5,972 bases of DNA from contig CAZPWQ010000173.1 of NCBI GenBank assembly GCA_964590495.1, forward strand, positions 1-5,972. The letters run 5' to 3'. Both the position numbers and the translations under genes were made by a program. The notes beneath the pieces were generated by a model. It made no database searches, was not told where the DNA came from, and saw only the letters and a list, made by a program, of their open reading frames with translations. Shown here piece by piece: positions 1 through 5,916 of the stretch. The first letter of the stretch is position 1, and each line of letters opens with the position of its first letter. This DNA is from CAZPWQ01 sp964590495. Its GTDB lineage: Bacteria; Bacteroidota; Rhodothermia; Balneolales; Balneolaceae.

Positions 1-1
1 A

Positions 2-2599
2 AAAGATATAATTGGTCATGGAGGGATGGGATCGGTCTATCTTGCAGAACGTGACGATGGCAATTTCAAGCAAACAGTTGCGCTTAAACTGATTCGGCGG
101 GAGATGGCGACCCCTACAAATAAAGCCAGGTTCAAGCGTGAGCAACAGATCCTTGCGGGATTGAACCATCCCCATATCAGTCATTTGTTCGATGGCGGAC
201 TCACACAAGACGGGCGCCCCTATTTTGTGATGGAATATATAGAGGGAAAACCCATTACGGATTATTGTGATGAAAAAGAACTTGATATACATGAACGTCT
301 AAAACTGTCCCTTCAGATATGCGATGCTCTGCAATACGCCCACCAAAATCTGGTTATCCATCGTGATCTAAAACCCAGTAATATTTTAGTCACGGATGAC
401 GGACAGGTAAAATTACTCGATTTCGGTATTGCAAAAGTACTTTCAGATGACTTTTCACTGAAAGATTCCAGCACGCTTACCAAAGGTGGACAGATGGTTT
501 TTACACCGGAATATGCCAGTCCGGAGCAACTGGATGGCAGTACGGTAAGTACTGCATCTGATATATATGCACTGGCTATTGTATTATATGAATTGTTAGC
601 AAGTCAGCGTCCATACAATTTTAAAGGGTTAAATCGAGTACAAATGGTGAACGAGCTGCAAAAAATCACCATACAAAAACCCAGTACAGCCATAAAAGAC
701 AGATCCGAAGCATTAGCTGTCATACCTGTCTCCAAATTGAGATATGAGCTCGACGATATTGTTTTAAAGGGGCTTCGTATGGAGGCAGATCTTAGGTATG
801 AATCAGTTGAACAATTCAGCAATGATATTTCTAACTACCTGAATAACCGCCCGGTTATTGCCAAGGGGGATACCCGCAAGTATCGCTTAGCCAAATTTCT
901 GCAGCGTAATCGTCACGGTGTATCATTAGTTATTCTCTCATTTATTTTACTTTTTGCCGGCGTGGCAGGCATAGTATGGCAAGCTAATAAAACACAGCAG
1001 GAAGCCGAACGAGCTTTGGCAGCGTCAGAACGTGTGATAGCAGTAAAGGATTTTCTGGAAAATATGATTACGGCAGGTAATCCCTGGACGAATCCCAATA
1101 AACCTCAAACTGCACGTGATCTTATTGACCAGGGAGCACAAACCGTTGAAGGAGAGTTGAATGACCAACCGGCTCTGGCTGCAGAATTATTGGGAGTTAT
1201 AGGTGCGAGCTACCAGGGCATGCGCGAGGATAGTCTTGCCAACCATTATCTGTCCAGAGCCATGGCATTAACAGAAGCCGGTGCAGAATTGGACCCACTG
1301 GTAAATGCAAAAATCCATGCCGAATATGCCGGCACTTTACTCAGATTGGGCCAACCCGGGGAAGCTGAAACGCTGGCGCGAGAAACACTCAAGGATATGT
1401 CAGGACAACAAAATGCCAGGAAAATTCGTAGCCAGCTGTTAAGTATGCTGGCCAATGCTCAAAGCTTGCTTGGCAATGCTCCTGCTGCACTTACAAGTGC
1501 ACAGGAAGCAGCCGATTTAGTTTGTAATAGTTCTGACAGATATATTCAGCGATGTATTAATGCTAAGATGGAACTAAGACATTTTTATGAATGGGCAGGA
1601 AATTTTGAAGCCGGACTTGAGGCTGCCGGTTTCGCTTATCAACTCGCCGATTCAACAAAAACAGGTATTTCAGAGCCGATGCGTCTGACCGTTGTGGGTA
1701 ACTACGGCAATGCTCTGTCATATAATGCTCAAACAACCAAAGCTATTCCGCTACTCAAAAATAATGTCGAACTGGCACTTAAAATGTATGGTGAGAACAG
1801 CTATCGTTATGCACGGGCACTGCACGATCTTGTATCAGCTTATATGTATGCCGGCCAAGTACATGAAGCATTGCCACGCGCGGAACATGTATTTGAGATT
1901 GGTGGAACGGCACAACCGGGAAATCCGATGAATTCATACTGGCTTCACCAAATTTTTCATATGTCCCTGGACCTGCGTATGCCAGACCGGGCGGAAAATG
2001 CATATGGCAAGTATGAAGATGATCTACCCGAAAGAATGAGCGACTATTACATTGATGCTTTTGATGTAGAATATCTACGGGTTCAGGCACTTAATAATCC
2101 TGGCAACGCCGCGATACGGAAAAAAAGTGAGAACCTGCTTGAGAAACTGCGCGAGCAAAATTCACCGCAACTTCCTAATGCTGCACTTTTGGCGGCAGAA
2201 CAGGCTGTGGAAGCTAAAAATGCCGATGATGCAGAAGATTTATTGAACGAATTCAAAGCCAGCCTCGGTGCAATCCCCCCCAGCGATGTCAGTCCGGCAA
2301 GAGCAAAATTATTGAATGCCCGTCGATTAGCACTTCTAAATGATTTAGAGCAGGCTATGAATGAAGCCAGAGAATCGCTGGCATTATTGCGGGAAATAGG
2401 TCATCGAAACAGCCCCTTCGTTGCTGAAACTCAAGCCGTAATGGCAGAATTGCACTGCCGGATGAATGAACCTGAAGAAGGACAGACGTTATTGGATAAA
2501 TCCCGCCAATACTGGCGTGAAATAGCTGAAGTGCCTGACGGACTGGATGCAATGGAAAAATTGGCACCGGTTTGCCTTAAATCGGTGGAAAAGATATAA
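2..2599 (+). CDS. Transmembrane Ser/Thr protein kinase with TPR-like C-terminal domain (5'-partial)
   Basis: Hanks-type (eukaryotic-like) Ser/Thr kinase, cut at its 5' end by the window. The frame is open from base 2; the ATG at 26 lies inside the glycine-rich loop (GHGGMGSVY) and cannot be the start. Counting codons from base 2 (865 visible), the catalytic set is intact: VALK lysine 29, helix-C Glu 47, HRDLKPSN 120-127 (Asp 122, RD-type), DFG 140-142, SPE in place of APE at 173-175, helix-F Asp 187. A basic stretch (RKYRLAKFLQRNR) precedes a membrane span at about 306-325, which places the kinase in the cytoplasm and the last ~540 residues in the periplasm. After the span comes the motif FLENMI...NP...TARDLIDQGA, shared with the kinase downstream. 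The rest is helical with irregular TPR-like units (for example near 390-420, 435-460, 475-500, 560-590, 600-630). Periplasmic cysteines are at 508, 518, 819 and 858. It is likely co-transcribed with the next kinase. Its substrate and ligand cannot be read from the sequence. Confidence 0.93.
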   Translation, partial: KDIIGHGGMGSVYLAERDDGNFKQTVALKLIRREMATPTNKARFKREQQILAGLNHPHISHLFDGGLTQDGRPYFVMEYIEGKPITDYCDEKELDIHERLKLSLQICDALQYAHQNLVIHRDLKPSNILVTDDGQVKLLDFGIAKVLSDDFSLKDSSTLTKGGQMVFTPEYASPEQLDGSTVSTASDIYALAIVLYELLASQRPYNFKGLNRVQMVNELQKITIQKPSTAIKDRSEALAVIPVSKLRYELDDIVLKGLRMEADLRYESVEQFSNDISNYLNNRPVIAKGDTRKYRLAKFLQRNRHGVSLVILSFILLFAGVAGIVWQANKTQQEAERALAASERVIAVKDFLENMITAGNPWTNPNKPQTARDLIDQGAQTVEGELNDQPALAAELLGVIGASYQGMREDSLANHYLSRAMALTEAGAELDPLVNAKIHAEYAGTLLRLGQPGEAETLARETLKDMSGQQNARKIRSQLLSMLANAQSLLGNAPAALTSAQEAADLVCNSSDRYIQRCINAKMELRHFYEWAGNFEAGLEAAGFAYQLADSTKTGISEPMRLTVVGNYGNALSYNAQTTKAIPLLKNNVELALKMYGENSYRYARALHDLVSAYMYAGQVHEALPRAEHVFEIGGTAQPGNPMNSYWLHQIFHMSLDLRMPDRAENAYGKYEDDLPERMSDYYIDAFDVEYLRVQALNNPGNAAIRKKSENLLEKLREQNSPQLPNAALLAAEQAVEAKNADDAEDLLNEFKASLGAIPPSDVSPARAKLLNARRLALLNDLEQAMNEARESLALLREIGHRNSPFVAETQAVMAELHCRMNEPEEGQTLLDKSRQYWREIAEVPDGLDAMEKLAPVCLKSVEKI

Positions 2600-2600
2600 T
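2572..2600 (+). promoter_or_regulatory. Possible internal sigma70-like promoter before the second kinase
   Basis: TTGCCT (2572-2577) and TATAAT (2595-2600) are separated by 17 bases, at the very end of the first kinase gene and overlapping its stop. A start near 2607 would leave a leader of only about 12 bases before the ATG at 2619. It could allow separate expression of the second kinase. Both boxes lie in coding sequence and the main sigma factor of Bacteroidota-like bacteria prefers different motifs, so this may be chance. Confidence 0.25.
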
Positions 2601-2618
2601 CTGATTAACAGAAACCTT

Positions 2619-5399
2619 ATGAGTAATGTTGACTGGGAAATAGTTGAGACCATTGTCGACGAAGTGCTGGATTTACCGGATAAAGAAAACTGGATTGAAT
2701 TCCTCGAAGAACGCTGCAGTGGATCTCCGGAAGTCAAATCCGAAGTAACCCAGCTTCTTGAATCTATTTTTGATTCGGAAGGATGGCTTGAAAATCCTGA
2801 TTCGTACAGGGCCGACTTAATCGATTCTTCACTTGGAGAATCTTTAGCTAAATCGCGAATCGGAGATAAGTTCGGCGCCTATGCCGCGACCGAAATAATT
2901 GCCCAAGGCGGTATGGGTGCTGTCTATCGCGGAGAGCGGACAGACGGTGAGTTCGAACATACAGTCGCGATAAAGGTAATAAAGGTCGGGATGGACACCC
3001 GCGAAAATATTCGCCTGTTCAACCGCGAACGCAATATCCTGGCCGGTTTGAATCATTCCGGCATAGCCAAACTGTTTGACGGCGGCGTACTGGAGAACGG
3101 TGCTCCCTATCTTATCATGGAATATGTAGAAGGGACACCGATTGATCAATACTGCGACGACCACAGACTTACAGTCAATGAGCGGATCGATCTTTTTAAA
3201 GACGTCCTGGAAGCCGTACGCCACGCCCATGAAAACCTGATTATCCACCGCGATTTAAAACCGGATAATATCCTTATCACCGAACAGGGGCAGGTTAAAA
3301 TCCTGGATTTCGGAATTTCTAAACTTTTGGATACCGAAGAGCTCCCTGACGATAAACTGAATATTACTCAGGCCCGCATTCTTACGCCCAAATACGCCGC
3401 TCCCGAACAGATACGTCAAGAAGCTGTCACCACAGCCACCGATCTCTACGCGCTCGGGATAATCCTGCATCAATTATTGACAGGCTGCCATCCATATGAC
3501 TTAAAAGGCACATCTGCTTATAAAGCCGAACAAATTATCCTGGATACTCAGCCTGATCTTCCCAGTCAGCAGTTTTATCAGTCCCAGCACAAAGAAAAAA
3601 CAGCTGAAAAACGATCCTCGAAAGTAACATCGCTTTACAGCAACTTGAAAGGTGATCTTGACGCTGTACTGCTAAAAGCTATAGAAAAAAAACCTGAAAA
3701 CCGATACCGTACCTCCGGAGAATTATCAGCAGATCTACAAAAATTCAAAAATGAAATTCCCGTTTCCGCAAGAAAGCGTACTTTCATTTACCGCCTTAAC
3801 AAGTTTGTACGGCGTAACCGGATAGCTCTCGCGATAGCCGGTTCATTCATTCTCTTCCTTTCAATATTTTCGTTTGTTTATACCAACCAAATAGAAAAAG
3901 AACGGGATCAGGCTGAATTTCAAGCTCAAAAAGCCACTGAAATACAGGAATTCCTTGTAAATATATTCAGATATAACAACCCGAATGCAGAGCGGTATGC
4001 AGGGAAGAATTTAACAGCAAGGGAACTGTTACAGACTGGTCTGGCAAGTGTGGAAAATGAATTACGCTATCAACCGGAGACTCAAATTGGAATAATGGTA
4101 TCGGTGGGTGAAGCACTTCAAAATTTAGATGAGTTGAAAGATGCTGAAGATGCTTTACAACGTGCAGTTGAAAAAAGCAGAGATCACTATGGAATCGACA
4201 ATCTGAGAACAGCTAATATTTATTCTTCACTGGCAAAGGTGAAACGGGATGCCGGAGAGTATGAGGAATCGGATGAGCTGATCAGGCAGGCTATCAAGAT
4301 TAATGAAACTTCCGCTGATACAGCTCTCAAGCAACTGGCAAATAAATATTCCATCTTGGCTTACAACCAGGCTTATAAAACGGATTATCACACCGCTGAA
4401 GAACTTTTTGATTACGCAGACAGTCTGTATACCGCCGCCGAAGCTTTAAATTCCGTCGAACGGTACAATACTCTGAGCAATCTCGCCGAGGTAAAAATCC
4501 AACTGGGCAAATATAATCAGGCACTTGAATATAATGAAAAGGCGCTGGATTTTTATGTGGATCTGTATGAAGGAGATCATATCAACATAGCTACCACAAC
4601 AGGTAAAATTGGCAAAGTCTATCATTATTCAGGAGATTATACAACAGCTGACAAATATTACCGGCAGGCGCTTGAAATGAAATTGAAGTTGCTTGACGAA
4701 AAAAGTATTTCTGTCGCTAAAACCTATGAAGATATTGTAGTTAACCTTCGGGTGATGGGGGATCTTTCACAGGCAGAAATATTTGCCCTTAAAGATCTTG
4801 AAATTATGAGAGAAGTATATGATGAAGACCATATAAAGGTAACTCCGGCCTTAAACAATCTGGGGTTAATAAAAACCGATCTTGAACAATATGAAGAGGC
4901 GGAGAAGCTGTTGGAAAAGGTGGTTGCCATAAAAGAAGATTACTACGAGCAGGAACTTCCTACGTTAGCTGTCTCGATCTATAACCTGGCTAATCTTTAC
5001 CACACAACCAACAGATACGAAGATGCCTACGAAATGTATGAACGTGTCGTTGAAATTGATAAAAAAACACTTGGATCCGAACATCCGGAAATCGCCGTTG
5101 ACCTCAATAAACTTGGCGACGTAGCTCGTGATATGGGTGCTTATACTAAGGCCGATTCTATTTTTTCCGAAGCAAAAACTATTTTCATGGATGTATATCC
5201 CGAAAATCACTATAGGGTAGCTGAACATTTGGTCAGTCACGGCCGTCTGAAACTAAACCGGGAAAAATACCTACAGGCCGGCAAGAGTTTTGAACTGGCC
5301 GCAGATATTTTTGAAGAGAATTTTGGTGAGGATGACAGCCGTGTTAAAGAAGCATTGATGTATTTGGAAAAAGCAAAAAATGGTACTGCCGGCAGATAA
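2619..5399 (+). CDS. Transmembrane Ser/Thr protein kinase with ten-unit TPR domain (926 aa)
   Basis: Complete Hanks-type Ser/Thr kinase. The ATG at 2619 is chosen because it starts 19 bases after the previous stop and gives MSNVDWEIVE, the usual opening of a helical N-terminal segment (residues 5-60, 'W..VE.IVDEVLDLP...FLEERC.G.PE...EV..LL') seen before kinase domains in Acidobacteriota and Rhodothermota-like bacteria. No clear Shine-Dalgarno precedes it. Kinase domain about 88-378: glycine loop AQGGMGAVY 95-103, VAIK Lys 119, helix-C Glu 137, HRDLKPDN 210-217 (Asp 212), DFG 230-232, TPKYAAPE 256-263, helix-F Asp 275. A basic juxtamembrane stretch 386-401 is followed by a membrane span at about 402-421 and a short charged helix, then FLVNIF..NNP...LTARELLQTG. 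Residues 489-908 are ten kinesin-light-chain-type TPR units, with a capping helix to the C-terminus. Topology by the positive-inside rule: kinase cytoplasmic, TPRs periplasmic. TPRs normally bind proteins or peptides, so a protein-sensing role is inferred; the substrate is unknown. Confidence 0.95.
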   Translation: MSNVDWEIVETIVDEVLDLPDKENWIEFLEERCSGSPEVKSEVTQLLESIFDSEGWLENPDSYRADLIDSSLGESLAKSRIGDKFGAYAATEIIAQGGMGAVYRGERTDGEFEHTVAIKVIKVGMDTRENIRLFNRERNILAGLNHSGIAKLFDGGVLENGAPYLIMEYVEGTPIDQYCDDHRLTVNERIDLFKDVLEAVRHAHENLIIHRDLKPDNILITEQGQVKILDFGISKLLDTEELPDDKLNITQARILTPKYAAPEQIRQEAVTTATDLYALGIILHQLLTGCHPYDLKGTSAYKAEQIILDTQPDLPSQQFYQSQHKEKTAEKRSSKVTSLYSNLKGDLDAVLLKAIEKKPENRYRTSGELSADLQKFKNEIPVSARKRTFIYRLNKFVRRNRIALAIAGSFILFLSIFSFVYTNQIEKERDQAEFQAQKATEIQEFLVNIFRYNNPNAERYAGKNLTARELLQTGLASVENELRYQPETQIGIMVSVGEALQNLDELKDAEDALQRAVEKSRDHYGIDNLRTANIYSSLAKVKRDAGEYEESDELIRQAIKINETSADTALKQLANKYSILAYNQAYKTDYHTAEELFDYADSLYTAAEALNSVERYNTLSNLAEVKIQLGKYNQALEYNEKALDFYVDLYEGDHINIATTTGKIGKVYHYSGDYTTADKYYRQALEMKLKLLDEKSISVAKTYEDIVVNLRVMGDLSQAEIFALKDLEIMREVYDEDHIKVTPALNNLGLIKTDLEQYEEAEKLLEKVVAIKEDYYEQELPTLAVSIYNLANLYHTTNRYEDAYEMYERVVEIDKKTLGSEHPEIAVDLNKLGDVARDMGAYTKADSIFSEAKTIFMDVYPENHYRVAEHLVSHGRLKLNREKYLQAGKSFELAADIFEENFGEDDSRVKEALMYLEKAKNGTAGR
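4083..5342 (+). repeat. Ten in-register 42-residue TPR units (126 bp each) in the second kinase
   Basis: Units begin at protein residues 489, 531, 573, 615, 657, 699, 741, 783, 825 and 867, with no insertion or deletion between them. Column 8 is a hydrophobic residue in nine units (mostly Leu or Ile; His in the last), column 18 is Tyr in eight and Leu in two, and column 21 is Ala in nine and Ser in one. This is the long, 42-residue TPR form known from kinesin light chain rather than the ordinary 34-residue form. Ends such as LGSEHPE and YEGDHIN match the G.DHP loop of that form. The units are strongly diverged from one another, so this is a protein-level repeat and not a recent DNA duplication. 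Confidence 0.88.
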
Positions 5400-5455
5400 C
5401 CAAATTTCTTGGTGAGGTAAATCCGGGGTTGAATGAATTATACCAATCGCCACTA
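5400..5455. other. Intergenic gap between convergent genes
   Basis: Fifty-six bases separate the stop of the second kinase (+) from the stop of the lipoprotein gene (-). I see no GC-rich hairpin followed by a T run on either strand. Only a 4-bp CCAA/TTGG stem (5400-5412) and a perfect 12-base palindrome (5452-5463) that covers the lipoprotein stop codon are present. Termination here is therefore not explained by a classical intrinsic terminator. Confidence 0.6.
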
Positions 5456-5722
5456 TTAATAGTATCTGAAAGGCTCCTGCGCAGAATTTGAAGTATCTGT
5501 ACTTAAATTTTCAGGACCTCCTCCATCTGTATCATCATTACCACTCTTCACTTTTGCAATTGGAAAGTTATCACCGTCTCCGGGATCACTTGAAGTTTCA
5601 CTTTCAACTTTATCCGGCTGTGTTCGAACTATATCCTGCGCTCCCGTTATTTCCGAACTACATGAAATGGACGAAACAGCTATTATAACCACCAAACTTA
5701 TACCAAATAATTTATTTGTCAT
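5456..5722 (-). CDS. Small predicted lipoprotein, unknown function (88 aa)
   Basis: I do not recognise a family. The N-terminus is a typical lipoprotein signal: MTNK, a hydrophobic core FGISLVVIIAV, then SSISC with the likely lipidated Cys at residue 21. Position -3 of the lipobox is Ser rather than Leu, which is looser than the enterobacterial consensus but tolerated in Bacteroidota-like organisms. The mature part of 68 residues is short, hydrophilic and acidic (about 14 Asp/Glu against 5 Lys/Arg), rich in Ser, Thr, Gly and Asp, and probably disordered; it ends in PFRYY. There is no Asp at +2, so outer-membrane placement is the default guess. The start ATG is preceded by an A-rich AAAGAAAAG stretch and overlaps by ATGA the stop of a 41-codon ORF. 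The gene points toward the kinases and a sigma70-like promoter lies about 40-70 bases upstream. The signal peptide argues strongly that it is real. Confidence 0.72.
   Translation of the reverse strand: MTNKLFGISLVVIIAVSSISCSSEITGAQDIVRTQPDKVESETSSDPGDGDNFPIAKVKSGNDDTDGGGPENLSTDTSNSAQEPFRYY
5483..5511. repeat. AT-rich inverted repeat (about 12 bp stem, 4-base loop)
   Basis: AGAATTT-G-AAGTA pairs with TACTTAAATTTT around a TCTG loop: 12 pairs including one G-T, with one bulged G. It lies within the 3' part of the lipoprotein gene, starting 84 bases after the stop of the second kinase on the plus strand. It is not followed by a T run on either strand, so it is not a classical terminator, but it could mark an mRNA 3' end or stability element for the kinase transcript. 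Confidence 0.35.
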
Positions 5723-5844
5723 AGCTTTTCTTTATTTATCATATTTAGAAGGTAAGAGCTATTATAGCCCATTTCTTCTGATAAATCAAAATGTGTTCCT
5801 CTTTGGTAATCCGTAATTTGTAGAAGCTTCTTCCTACTTTTCAT
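5719..5844 (-). CDS. Possible 41-aa small protein with HTH-like segment, ATGA-coupled to the lipoprotein
   Basis: A short ORF starts at ATG 5844 and ends with a TGA that overlaps the lipoprotein ATG by four bases (ATGA), the arrangement usual for translationally coupled genes. The product begins MKSRKKLLQI and its second half, FDLSEEMGYNSSYLLNM followed by INKEKL, resembles the helix-turn-helix of AraC-type regulators ('la..lGYsssYlsrlFkke'). That resemblance is by eye only. At 41 residues it could hold a single HTH, so it may be a mini-protein, a leader ORF, or a remnant of a larger regulator. An AAAGGA purine tract lies 12 bases before the ATG, rather far for a Shine-Dalgarno; an in-frame stop at about 5871-5873 rules out a longer ATG-start version. 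A promoter-like TTGATT/TATAAT pair lies inside the ORF, which weakens the case for it being coding. Confidence 0.4.
   Translation of the reverse strand: MKSRKKLLQITDYQRGTHFDLSEEMGYNSSYLLNMINKEKL
5761..5789 (-). promoter_or_regulatory. sigma70-like promoter for the lipoprotein gene
   Basis: Reading the minus strand, TTGATT (5789-5784) is followed after exactly 17 bases by a perfect TATAAT (5766-5761). Transcription would begin near 5754 and leave a leader of about 32 bases before the lipoprotein ATG at 5722, with an A-rich AAAGAAAAG just ahead of the start. The boxes and the spacing are close to the sigma70 ideal. Caution: the main promoter consensus in Bacteroidota (TTTG / TAnnTTTG) differs, and the site lies inside the 41-codon ORF. 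Confidence 0.45.
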
Positions 5845-5856
5845 AATGTCATTTTT

Positions 5857-5862
5857 TCCTTT
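5857..5862 (-). promoter_or_regulatory. Purine-rich ribosome-binding-like site (AAAGGA)
   Basis: On the minus strand this AAAGGA lies 4 bases before an ATG at 5852 that opens a three-codon frame (Met-Thr-Leu-stop), and 12 bases before the ATG at 5844 of the 41-codon ORF. The stop of the three-codon frame overlaps the second ATG as ATGA. If used, ribosomes loading here could reach the 41-codon ORF by stop-start re-initiation. Confidence 0.3.
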
Positions 5863-5916
5863 CTCAGAACGTTAACCACCTGAAAACAGTTATAAAACCT
5901 TAATCCCGCATTTTGC

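Noticed and set aside
1..12. Exact 12-base match AAAAGATATAAT at 1-12 and 2589-2600
   Set aside because: About one such 12-mer repeat is expected by chance in 6 kb of AT-leaning DNA; the copies are in different protein contexts.
1692..1931. A 79-codon frame inside the first kinase, and several minus-strand frames under both kinases
   Set aside because: They lie entirely within well-supported kinase genes and have Cys/His/Met- or Ser/Phe-rich products without recognisable features.
26..2599. Taking ATG 26 as the start of the first kinase
   Set aside because: It falls inside the glycine-rich nucleotide-binding loop, and the frame stays open to the window edge with GHGG directly before it; the gene is cut by the window, not short.
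2547..2618. A 24-residue longer start for the second kinase at ATG 2547
   Set aside because: It would overlap the first kinase by 53 bases, and the extra residues (Trp/Arg-rich) do not look like the family's N-terminus; the family-like sequence begins right after ATG 2619.
2..5399. Either kinase being a pseudokinase
   Set aside because: Both keep the ATP-binding Lys, helix-C Glu, catalytic Asp, Asn and DFG; SPE for APE in the first is common in active bacterial kinases.
5400..5412. CCAA/TTGG hairpin right after the second kinase as terminator
   Set aside because: Only four pairs and no T run follow.
5452..5463. ACTATTAATAGT palindrome as an operator
   Set aside because: It sits on the lipoprotein stop codon between convergent genes, with no promoter near; a 12-base AT palindrome is not rare.
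5488..5688. A 66-codon plus-strand frame opposite the lipoprotein gene
   Set aside because: Its product is rich in Leu, Tyr and His with no pattern, while the opposite strand encodes a clear lipoprotein signal; it is a shadow.
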